DNA of 64,000 bases, taken from contig NC_052679.1 of the NCBI RefSeq assembly GCF_016802725.1, positions 1,798,001 to 1,862,000 of the forward strand, in the 5' to 3' direction. Under the pieces are notes generated by a model. It saw nothing but the letters and a program-made list of their open reading frames with translations. It did not search any database and had not been told where the DNA came from. The stretch's first letter is position 1; every line of letters starts with the position of its first letter. The position numbers and the translations under genes are program-made. Shown piece by piece: positions 1-11,543 of the stretch. This DNA is from Solenopsis invicta. Its lineage: Eukaryota; Arthropoda; Insecta; Hymenoptera; Formicidae.

Positions 1-2405
1 TGAAAAAATATACAATACTTGAGTCTTGATTTGTTTGTCGCACTGGAAACAAGTGTATGCATATTTTTTTTTATAAAATTTCCATAGAGACGGTAGGTAG
101 AAATTTTGATACACTTACATATTGGACATAGCTTACTTATTTAATTAATGATATAGTTAATGATCATTAAATATATCACACGTATACACATGTGATATAA
201 GTAGCGTAAACAATAGTTGTTGAATTAGATACTTTTTTTTATCAAAGATAAATTGATAATATTGTCATTGAATGAATGAAAATTGCCATAAAAAATATTG
301 TAAATTTCTTTCGAATTTTCTCACCTGACTTGATAGTGCGTCGCGATTCTCTGTCGATGACTATAATCGCTCCCATCCGTTCCCAGAGCCTGGGAAAGAG
401 TAACTTTCGAAGCCATAATCGGTAAGGTTTGCGTGTCAGTCACTTGAAACAAAGGACACGAGAAACAAAAATCCAAGACAATTTATGGCTTGGCGATGGT
501 TCATCAGTGGGTATTTAACTATTTTTAAACTTTGCGCAGTCAGTTAGAAAAACCAGAGTGGAGTGGTCTCGATTCGTGGTCTCTGATCAGGCAGGCCTCG
601 TCAGGCCTGGTGGTCAGGCCTCGTGCTCAGACCCCGGAGTGCTCCGGAGTAGTTCGTTCAGAGCGCGAGCGCGAGGTAAGAAGAAAGATGAAACGACTCC
701 ATAGGTGCGCAGTAGTCAATTGGTTCAGCCAATTAGAAATTTGTTCAAAGTGCAAAAAGTAATATGGCTGCCTCTGTAGCGCGCGTTAGGTTTGAATTCC
801 GCTATCAGCCGTCGCATCGTGAGCATATGGAGCAAAGAAATCAAAATTATTATTTGTATGCACGTATTTCATTTAAATTATAAATATAAGTAAAATATTT
901 ATCGACTATGAAACAATTAAAAATAAACAACTTTAAAACAATTTAAATTATGCCGCGAATAATTAACTTGTATAAAAAAAACTACATTGACCAATGTATA
1001 ACAAAGAAAAACATACAGTGACAATAAAAGTATTTGATGGCCAATATTTCGTTTAAATTGATCAGTTTTGTCAAACTGTTTTTATTGGATACATTTTTCC
1101 GAATTTTAGTGATGAGTAAAATTATTTCCAAACAAATTTACAATAATTTTAAAAATAATTTTTCTTTTGGCCTTTTTTTAAGGTTCTTTACAAAATTAAT
1201 TATTAGTAATAATGAATTAATAATATAAATATATTTATATAATTGCAAAATATAAAAATGGAACAATCTTGGAAAAAAATGAGTTTATTTATTCACGTTT
1301 TCCTTTAATTAGACATTTTTTTAAAAGAAATAACGTAACAGTCATATAAAGCACAAGTGACATTGCTGTTATTATTAAAACATTTAACAATGGACTTTGG
1401 ATCTACAACAAATTCTCTGTAGTCAAATGTATAGTAATTGGTTAGTAAACATAATATTATATAAATATTATATAATATAAAATTTTTAACAAGTTCTTAT
1501 TTTCATTGCCTCGTTTACATGCAATATTATCTCACAATTGATTGTTGTTTCGATGTTGTTTTATTCTGTGATACAAGATTGTAATGCATAGTAATTATTT
1601 TTAAAACAGCTTTATTAAATTACATAATAAAAATAAAGTACAAAAAGTTATTAAAGTTATAAAAATACTTTTTTCTACAAACATTTAATTTTTCAATGTA
1701 TGCTCTTAAGAAATTTTTAAGAGCAATGCAGGTAGTCGAGAGTGAGCTGGATTAAACAGGCAAAGATAACTTGCATTAAAATTTTTTCAAATGTTGAATT
1801 ATGTTAATTTGGAAAAAATATGTTATGTTCAATACATCGAATATTAGTTTACAAGATATTTGATAAAAAATTATTTAACTATGAACTTTATTTAACGATT
1901 TATAACAATGTAGATGTTCTCCTCAAAGTATCAAAGACACACCCATTTTTCTAGTTTTTAATCGAGATGTATGTACAGATATTGTATTTTCTTTAATTCT
2001 ATCTTAAAATTACTCCTTACGTTTTCGCTAATGTTCGTTCTCGAACGTTGACGAGCATCTATAAAATTCGTCAAAGTATAAATATCTTCATCGCTTTCAA
2101 CGGAAAAGAACTCGAGCTGCTTTCAATAACACGACGAATATCTATTTCTTTCGCGCGCGTGCGTATCTTAAAGTTGCTACCATCTGATAAAAGTTTACAT
2201 CAGTTTACAAATTCATATGGAGGAAAACGCAGTTGAAAGAGACACTGTCAAGTAACTTGAAATTCTTGCAACCTATAATTTCTTTCCTCTATAAACGTTA
2301 CTTACGTTACATTTCGCCAACTCTTTTCAAAAGATAAAAAGAAGGGGAGGGAGTACGTAATCAGGTACGTGTTTTAAACGCTTTAAAAACAGCAGCAGCA
2401 GCCTG
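1..2405. other. AT-rich DNA downstream of the MTMR gene
   Basis: No recognised gene. The part nearest 2405 should hold the MTMR 3' UTR; TTTATT words near 1884 and 1276 (AATAAA on minus) are candidate poly(A) signals. A GC-rich patch at about 585-665 has three copies of caggcct-type words. A perfect 9-bp inverted repeat (tgctcttaa / ttaagagca) lies at 1701-1725. Confidence 0.55.
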
Positions 2406-5400
2406 TCAATCGGTTGCAGTTATCAATGATTGCGCGTCTAATAAACTCTCGCTTAGAAGAATCGAACTATTCATAATTGGCGCACTGACGGTGTTCCCCG
2501 GTGTTGTATTGTTACTAAAGGGATAAAAGCTATCGATCGTTGTATGAAAAGAACAGATACCGACCTTATCTATTGACGAGACGTGATTTTCATTTATTCC
2601 AAGTTGATTTACGTCGTTTTGCAGTAACCTAATGTAAAGTTCAACGTGCCTCTGTCCGCCGTTACGAATCTCGAGCGTCGGTATCCAACGAAAGTAGCAT
2701 TGCGTCCAAAGCTCGAGACTAGACACCGCGTACAGAGGTTTCGTAATTGTTCCGTAATTTTCCATGTTTCTTTTGTCTCCGCTACTACGGGAAACAAATA
2801 AAGGATTATAAAATAAAGAGATATCTTTATCGTTGAATTGTTCTCGCCAGTCCCAAACGCTGCGAAGGACGAGAGGCGTATTGGGATCCTGCAAAAATTC
2901 AAGACTCGAACTTAAGCTCAAGTTACGGCCAGAGCCACTCGCGCGACTCGCTGCTCTCAGTAGCGTAATATTTCAAACAAGATATATTACCATAGCTGCC
3001 ACTGCTCGATCTCTCTCACAGTTGAAGATAAAGGTGTCGAAGATGGAAACGTGTGCTGCGTCCCATAGCGTGGTTAAATACGTTTCCGTGAATTCAAATT
3101 CCGTTGGATATTGGTAACACAATTGCCAAACACAGTCGAGGTATAAGAGAAACAGTGGAGACTGTGCAAATGCAATGAAATTAATTGATTCGTCTTAAGC
3201 CTGGAAGCCAAGCTCGGCCATGCGTTGCCATGCATACCTTTTCCGAATTAGCTTTCACGATATGGCCTAATCTATCGCAAAACGGATGGCCACCGGCGAC
3301 CCATTCTTTTTGTAATAACGACTGAAAACCTGCGATAGTACGAAAATGATGATCCAACAATAGTTGCGCTAAACTCGATATAATGCAGCACAAGTCTCTT
3401 GCGGCACCTTCTAAAAACGAAGCGATTCCGGTTTATAACACACAAGTTGACCTGGTAAAAGTCAAATAAAAATTTGGACCAACTATCGGCTTTTTCCTTT
3501 CACACGTAAAACTTCATAAAGATTATGTTCTTAACTTCGCCGTAGTGGCTCTCGCCATAGATTATATCTCAACAATTACCTTGTAGGATGACGGAAATTC
3601 CTAAACTGAGATGATCACAGACTTCGACCGTCTTTTGTAGGCAATACGATATGTATTTAAGCCACTTGGTATTTTCTAACAATGAATAAAAATTATTATC
3701 TTGAATCCAGAATTGTCTGACGTTTTCTGAAATAAATATATTTTTTTCAATATTTTCTCTTTTTCACATAAAGTTTAAATGTTTGCAGGTCGTTAGACTG
3801 GTCAGTTGACATACGATATGTACGTGATTAAAGATTTACCTGGAGTACACAAGTTAATAAATTTAGCAAAACTTGCCGCTATCAACTTGACATTAATCTC
3901 TTTATTTAATTCGATAACGACCGGTGCTATTTTTTGAGGATGGCTTTTACGAACATTTTCAAACATAATATTCTCCTGCATCCTCTCTGTAATTGTTGGT
4001 AACAATTCAGACATTTTTACTAACGCTGCACCATGCGCATTTGTCCAGGACCATACTGGCGGCCTATTACCTTGAAAATGTCTAGCTGCATCTGTCAATT
4101 GACTGTCGGTTACAGATGCAGGTACTACTATATATTGGGATAAACTGCAACAGACATGATAATCAGTAACAAATTCCTTTTGACCTTTTAAACGTGTTTC
4201 TTTCCAATTAATTACATTTACATTACTTTCGACTAGAGCGAGTTACCTGGGACAAAGTTGAAACTTGGCGTTAACCATGGATAATCTCCAACCTTTTCTC
4301 GTCTCATCGTTACACAATGTTCTTTTCAATTCGTTTTGCCAGTCTGAAATGTCTCGAAATAGTTGTACATTTTTGTCAAGACTACTGTAATAAGCCTCTC
4401 TGCAATCACGCAAAGATTTCGAGTTATGCATATATATAATGTAATGGGATATAGGCAAAAGGGTATCTTATTAAACTTTAACGCAGGATTTCACTTGAAT
4501 AGGTCTAAGATACTAACTTGTAATCATAGGCAAATAACAGTTGGTGTCTGCTAGGGAAAGCATGATGTAGCAATGCAGTCAGAAGATTCTTACCATGTCC
4601 AAGAGGTGAAAATTTAAAAGAAAACGACCATGTTCTTAAATTCTGTAATAATGCAATATATAAATTTTTTCGTCACTCGTTATTCATATACAACAAAGTC
4701 AGTTTGTGGGTTCTAAACGTTAATTGTTAGTTAATTATGATTGATTAACACCTGAGTGAGTAAGCGAGTGAGTGTGAGTGAGTAAATGGAATAGAGAATT
4801 GTTTTTTGAGACACCCATCTTTATTTATTCTTCTTATTGATATCAACATTAATCAATTGCTTGTATATTCTAAGATGGAGAAAACTCACTTTGCAGATAA
4901 TAAATATTCCTTTCACTTTCGATGGTACTGTACTACCAGGAACTAGCTTTCTTTTTTTGTCACCCACCATAACATATATTTCATCGATATTTGTCAAACA
5001 TGTATCTGTATATCCATACAAATGGTTTTGTTGATGAGTAATGTTCTGTAACACAGATTCTTAAGATATCTCATCGACATTTTATATATATGTTACTTGA
5101 ACTATTTTTCACACTTTCCATCATATGAATGATGGTAAAATTATATATTTAAGATATCGTACCTCTCCATTTGAATCACTGCTGGTGACAAAGGTAAGCT
5201 TGAAATTGGTGACTGACAAAACTCCAGATATTCCTTGTTTTAGATCGCTAACAGGTGAAAACATAAGGACATTTTGTGCCTCGGCAATAAGAACTTCTCC
5301 TGGCAATAATTTTATGCTATTTTCAACTAATGAATCACGTCGACTGGAACTGAAAGTCTGCAAAGAGGTTAGGTCAATTAATAAATTAAATTTAGATCTA

Positions 5401-5454
5401 TATTTCCAGTTTCGTTGATCGAAATTGAAAGTGTGTGTGTGTGTGTGTGTGTGA

Positions 5455-5513
<59 letters not shown>

Positions 5514-5635
5514 TAACAACATAGAGGTTAATTACAAACAAAAACGTTTACATATCTAATACAGTCGATTACCTGTAGCTCATGCTCTTCTAAACCCACA
5601 TAACTAATAAAATTGTTGCTACTTTTATTTTCCAT
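2406..5635 (-). CDS. MTMR10: Myotubularin-related pseudophosphatase (MTMR10/12 group), complete, 10 exons
   Basis: Minus-strand exons in order are 5635-5573, 5357-5163, 5045-4890, 4642-4518, 4399-4247, 4144-3840, 3726-3580, 3410-3238, 3161-2991 and 2888-2406. All have GT-AG borders and join in frame to 656 residues with a TGA stop. Residues about 22-180 form a PH-GRAM domain (LLPGEVLIAEAQNV). The myotubularin phosphatase-like domain follows, with CPSLSQYIVVPASV, PVWSWTNAHGAALV, LLLDHHFRTIAGFQSL and SPLFLLYLDCVWQL. The loop that carries the catalytic Cys in active members (CSDGWDR) reads VILQEGAARD here, so the Cys is absent. That is the hallmark of the MTMR10/11/12 group, which is thought to act as adaptors for active PI3P/PI(3,5)P2 phosphatases on endosomal membranes. 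The C-terminal exon has the expected SVWDWREQF and LWTQCYFRW motifs. The start at 5635 is the first ATG and gives a short leader before the GRAM domain. MTMR12 remains possible instead of MTMR10. Confidence 0.9.
2991..3726 (-). CDS. MTMR10: MTMR exons 7-9: inactive phosphatase loop and C-terminal catalytic-like fold
   Basis: Exons 3726-3580, 3410-3238 and 3161-2991 encode residues about 332-496. The degenerate active-site loop spans the junction of the first two: ISVILQ ends one exon and EGAARDLCC begins the next. The downstream helices (FRTIAGFQSLLQKEWV, then CDRLGH) match the fold of active myotubularins, so the domain is structurally intact but cannot form the cysteinyl-phosphate intermediate. 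Confidence 0.88.
5431..5509. repeat. Compound (GT)n/(GA)n microsatellite in MTMR intron 1
   Basis: About 25 bases of GT repeat run directly into about 50 bases of GA repeat between MTMR exons 1 and 2. This is a likely polymorphic marker. Confidence 0.97.
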
Positions 5636-8600
5636 GACAGGTATTCAAGAGAAAAATTTCGATAAAATCGAAATTTATAATTATATTACGGATTCTGTTA
5701 AACAGTAGCGACAAGTAATATAACGTTTTATTGCATTTTTTCCTGGCATAATTGAATCCAATTCCAATTGAATGTTTCACTTTAAAATAGTTTTTATTGG
5801 CTTTTACCAGCTTTTATACAACACTCATCACTGAACCAACCATTCTCACCCACGCCGATGTCAGAAGTCAGGTTCAGGTTCAGGTTCAGGTTCAATCAAA
5901 ATTAATACCCGTCCCTCTATCGTGTCGCAGAGACGATACGACTATACTTCAAAGGCTTAATAAAGTGGAATTTTTAAGATTTAAGAGTGGAATAACACAA
6001 AGTCTTGGTTGCATCAGTAATCCTGCAAAAATTTTGTGACGGACAAACACGTCCAAACACAGAAAATAAAAGAACATATGATACATGTCAAAAGAGTCGG
6101 CAGACTCGAAAACTCCACTCTATTATCATTGAATATATTATATATAGACGATAGCTACATAACGCTAGATTTGCCTCCCCCTTTTATAAACGCACACAAG
6201 ACAGTGGAAGAGAGCGAACGAACAGCGAGGGAAGAGGTTGAGCGTATCGCGTCTAGATATTTGCGTACTATGATCGTTCGGAGTTGAGAGGGAAAACGAA
6301 ATATTTACTTCGGAGCTGTAAGTACTTAAAATTTTATTTTAAGTATAGTACATTAGAGAAACGAAGTAAATAAGTAATGATACAACGGGCATGGGCTCTC
6401 TTTTATTTTTATTAATATACTTGTTCTACATAGGAAAATTAAACTTGTTTTCGAATGGATAAAATAAAAAATATAGTGTACACGTCTCGCTACCTTCCCA
6501 TTTGGTAGTGTCACACGCGGGAAAGAATATGAATACAAACGATATAAATACTAGAAAATCTACAGAGGCAGGCGTCTGGCGCCCTATAGCGAGATACTAG
6601 ATACATAAAGTTTGGTCTCCTTTCTTGCTAATATAATATATAGTTGTCACACGCGATAATTTACAGTAAAGTACAACTTTCATCCAAAGCGCAAATAATA
6701 TTTCGCTATACGTCTTTAATAAATATTGCTAACGATACGCGTATATTTATTGTTATAAATAACGTGTGTTCGTATGTGTATGTGTGTGTGTGTGTATGCG
6801 CGAGAGAGGGGTGAATGGGGACGTATTAATCTAATTGTTTGCAAAGTGACGAGTAATATAATCTTACTGTTATATATACGCCGATTAACAATTGAAAATG
6901 CTGCACAGTGTGTTTCTTCGACCCTCTATAACCCAATTATAATATACCGTGAAATTCTGTAACATGCTTGCCGCGTCGAGATAAGAGATACACGATTGCA
7001 CATTATTCTCCTTTGATTTAACTTTTGAGCAAAATTATTATCAAGAGAACAAACATCGCGCGTTGACCTCGGGTGAACGGGTGAGGGTAGAGGGACGTTT
7101 TCCGATTATCAATTTTTTTCTTTAAGTTTTTTTCACGCACACGTCGCTGCCTAGTAATCTAGTAAAACTGTGTTATTAAAATGTATAAAAATCATTATTA
7201 TTAGAAACAATTGCACTGGGTTATATAGGGTTAAATGGATGACTGCCCGTTTTACGTAAAAAATGCTAGTCACATTCGTACAATCTGTATGTATATTTAA
7301 TATATGTAATATATAATTTGTTGTCGCGTACGCGCATAGGATGCCGTATATTTCGATATCTAATAAAAACAATATACGCATCTAACGATATTCTCATTTT
7401 TACATATAAAAACATGATAAACTGATAAGGATCGTATTCTTTTATCATAGTAGCCCCATGGAGAGTATGTCCGATATAAATAACGATAGGCTCGTAGTAA
7501 ATCAATCGAGGTCACTGGGAATACATATTTTAAATAGATTTGACAAGTAGACCGAAATCGAGTTATTTACAAAGATATGAAATTAATGCTATATACAGAA
7601 ATAACAATTCTTCTCGTGTGATGCATCGAATCTGACCGAAAATGACGACACAACACAAAATATGAACAGTCGATATCTCTCGTCTTAAAAATCCTTAAGT
7701 AACAATAACGGAAGATAGGCGGATCATTCGATTCTATTGATAAGTACAGCGATACGTTCATTTCGCACGTATCTTTTTTCAGTTGCGATACTAATCTATT
7801 GAACTGTAGTAAACTTTATTTCACTTGCCGTCTTTAGCGTTTTAGTATTATGGAAAACGCTACGTTCCATTTTTTTTTTTAACCAAGTCTTATATATCAA
7901 CGTTTCTCTTTTGTCAAGTTTCAATTAAGACTATCAAGTTCGTAGTCATCGATATTCGATAGTAATTTGTATTTGTAATACGGTATATTTAGGAAGTGTG
8001 TCCGCGCGCGCGTGCGTGTGTATTTGTGTGCATATACACACACATACACGCCCACGTACACCCGCATACATATATATATACACAAGGGTGTTTAATCGCG
8101 TGATGTCTTCTTATTCATTATGCTTGTGCACCAACTTTTCAATTTCGAATATTCTTATTTTTTTGCGAATTAAAAATTGAATAGAAGAGGGCGGGGGGGG
8201 GGGAAGGACCAGGGAAAAGAGCAACAAACGTAAAACTACTACCAGCAATTTGTTTGAGTCTCTCGATAACGTTATACCGTACTTAAGCTACTGGCATAGG
8301 ATCCTGAGACGGTTGTCTTCTTGTACCAACTTTTATGATTTTTTACAGTTGTTTTCTTCCTTCTCCTTATTAGCAAGTATACAATGTAATTGTACACCTT
8401 CCTTCCTATATTTCAAAAGATACAACATAATATGCGTTTCAAAGCGTGTTTAAAATAATTTAAATGTTCATAATTGAACTCTGTATTTTTTTTGCATCTT
8501 CTTAGAAGTATAGTTTAAAAAAAAAGAACTGTGATGATAACTAAATAGTTTAATTAAAACCAAAACAAGGAATATACTGGTCGTGTGAAATAAATTAGTT

Positions 8601-10589
8601 TCATTTAGACATACGCCTCGCATACTGGCACTTTACCCACTTGTTATACATAGATATAGACGTACAAAGTAATGAAATGTACACGTTGTATAAAACCTAA
8701 TTCGCATATATTAATTTACAAAAGAAAAAAATCTATCTCGAACGTCCTGACAAATCTAATGACAATATTTCCAATGTTTTTTCGTCGGCTTTTAATCATT
8801 TTTTAGCATCATTCTTAATTTCGATACACATTGCACTTAAATGTATTTATGTATATGTAATCTTTTATACGTCTAGTAATTGTCACAGGCTGTAATATGT
8901 TCTCTTCCCTATTTCCAACTAGCCTTTTCAAATGATCCGCGCCAAGTATCTGTTAATCGCGATTATTATGCCTTCGATCCAAGATTTGAACGTCAAAAGA
9001 CAATACTCTCTCGTTCTATTTCCAGTTGAGTACACACACTCGATATACACACAATACATATTTCTGCTGCGTATTTCTGCGCTCGACACGATGACATCAT
9101 GTATGCGTATAGCGTAGCATACAGGTGAGTGTAATCGTGAGTCCGTTCTTAACAACTACTTATTATCAGCGGGAGCTCGCGACAGGACCATTCTACTATT
9201 CACACGTCGGATAATACCATGCACATTAGTGCGTTGTGACGCGATAGAAAACGGTTAGTCATAAGGCATCGAATCGATTCGCGCTCCGTCTAATTCGTCA
9301 CCTCGTTAAACCGGGGATAATCGCGCATAGTCGGCTCATGCCGCTTATTACAACTTTGCAGAGAAAAGCGAGATGATTATGTTGTACATTTTTTCCGACT
9401 TAATTTTGTAAAAGAAAAGCGACTGTGTTGGGAAGAAAGAAACAGAAAGGATGAGGAAAAAAGGATTTGTCTCGTAGTATTCATATCGTTATCACGAGTT
9501 TCCATAATAACGACATGTGCGACAGACTAATACCTACATGTATTAGTAATACATATTAATAAAATTAAAAATCGCGTGCAGTTATTCCCGGTATAACGCT
9601 TGTTAAGTATACTTATACGTTTGCAGCTACTGTTTTCGTCTAAAGTCGAGGGTACGTACGATATATTAAGTAGTTTAAATTTTATTGCTAGTGTTAATTT
9701 GACTGAGATTCCAATTTTGTTGTACAAATTGTTAAATCATTCTTATCGAAATAAAGAATGACAACTATCGAAAGAAATAGATATGGCATCGCAAAGCGAG
9801 CTTAACGATATATCGTTTCTCTCGTTAAGTGTATAAAGTATTTACAATAATTTACCATTATATTAATAATGGATTTTTCATTAAGTGCATCATAAATTAT
9901 TACATATAAACTCTTAAAAATCAGAAAATTATAGAAATGCACTAGTGCACTTTTGCAAAGAAAATTTGCTGCAGTTTATCTGTATACACGTGTGTGTTTT
10001 GCGTGTGTGTATACATATATACACACACGCACGCACGCACACACACAGGCATATACGCGCGCGCGTACATATATGTATATAAAATCACGCAGCGCGCTAT
10101 TGTAATGTATTACAAAGATGCACACGATTACGTTGACTCATATGATATCAAGTATGCATAATTATATTGCACGACGGTAAGGCAATACCGCGAAATAACT
10201 TTCCATTTCAAAGATTAAACACGAGTACTGTATGCTGTAAAATACATTACAAATATATGACTATATATGTTAGGCTCAAATCTAAAATTAAATTTCGATT
10301 TATCAAACAACAGAGATTCCAAGATTAACAAGTTCGGATTCGATTGACAAGTCAACATAGTTAACATAGTCAACGAGCTGATTATCAAAATGCATTCTTA
10401 ACGATAGAAAGATGAAGAATGAAGAAATATATAGTAAAAATATATATAAGAGCTCAACATATATACATACATATACTATAAGGATGCGCACAGGTATACA
10501 TATGCATATGTATATATTAAATTGATCATTTTTCTTAAATATGTATTAAATACATACCGTTTCTAAATCTTCGTAAATGTTAAATAAAT
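5636..10589. other. Intergenic region: MTMR upstream DNA and gek 3' flank/3' UTR
   Basis: No reading frame here shows a recognisable domain or good splice structure. The DNA just beyond 5635 should hold the MTMR promoter and 5' leader. The part nearest 10589 is downstream of the gek stop codon and should contain the gek 3' UTR. Many TTTATT words on the plus strand (AATAAA on minus) are candidate polyadenylation signals, and none could be singled out. CA/TG microsatellites lie at about 6770-6800, 8000-8060 and 9990-10060, and a G run lies near 8192. Confidence 0.6.
5869..5894 (+). repeat. Short tandem CAGGTT hexamer array (four copies)
   Basis: Four perfect CAGGTT units (rotation TTCAGG) lie about 235 bp upstream of the MTMR start codon. 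The unit is one base longer than the canonical insect telomeric TTAGG. Confidence 0.9.
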
Positions 10590-11543
10590 TTACGAATCAT
10601 ACGATGACGATCCATGATCGTGGGCGGGACTCGGTGGCGTTGATGGATTTGAGCTGTTGTTCGAAGCTATCGAATGTCTAGGACTGCCACCAGATGGATG
10701 TTCCTATATAGAAATACACACGCGTTTTAACATTAACGAGACACGCAATGTTCTCGAGAGTGTTTTTAAGTGTGCAAAATGTGCGACTGTTTTTGAGAGT
10801 CGTACACAACGAGTACGTAGGTAAGTCCGATGTGTAAGTTAATTTTTTATATTGCAATGACAATCAATCACAACATACACAGTATGCAACATGCTCGCTA
10901 TAAAAAAAATAAATTACCTTGTTATGTAAAGATGCAATACTACCAAGAGAGAGCGGAGTATGTGAACGCAAATGTACCGATTCGGAATCAAGTTGGTCCA
11001 CTGGAGTGCGTGGTAAGGAAGGAGGCGTGGCAGTTGGTCGTGGTGGCGCAGGACCTCTTCGTGATGTTGTCGAACCTATATACATATTTCAAGCAATTAA
11101 ACGCGATTGAAAAGATTGCAAAAAGTTGAAAGATACAGATATTATAACATGTTTACTACACAGTAGTACATACCATTTTATAACATTAGACATATATGTA
11201 TACGAGAAAAATAAATTTGTCTAATCAATTTACCGTTGTGCGGTGAATAACCAGAGTTTCTTGACATATGTGAACTCAGACGACGTGCGTCAGAAGGGGG
11301 ATGCCTAGGAGGCAACGGTGCCGGTTTGTTCGGTGTTTGAAGCGCAGCATCATATAGCTATAAAGAAAAAATTGAAAATGGAAAGAGAGGTTATGTAATC
11401 GTTCGAGTCCATCCAATACAAGAAACGATTCTCGCGTTACTTACTCTTTGTTGGCTACTATGAAGATGAGAACTACTATGATGACTCGTATGTTGTTGAT
11501 CAGCAGTTTCCAAAGTTGTCGGCAAATCTAATAAACGCTGTAT
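10590..11543 (-). CDS. gek: gek exons 23-26: Ser/Pro/His-rich C-terminal tail
   Basis: Exons 11543-11445, 11357-11234, 11075-10918 and 10703-10590 encode residues about 1695-1858. The tail is low-complexity, with Gln/His/Ser (TSHHSSSHLHSS) and proline-rich stretches (APLPPRHPP), ending in YDS before TAA at 10590-10592. The PxxP-like stretches could bind SH3 domains; this is inference. Confidence 0.88.

Noticed and set aside
8192..8204. G run near 8192 as a G-quadruplex
   Set aside because: It is a single uninterrupted run with no second, third and fourth run at suitable spacing.
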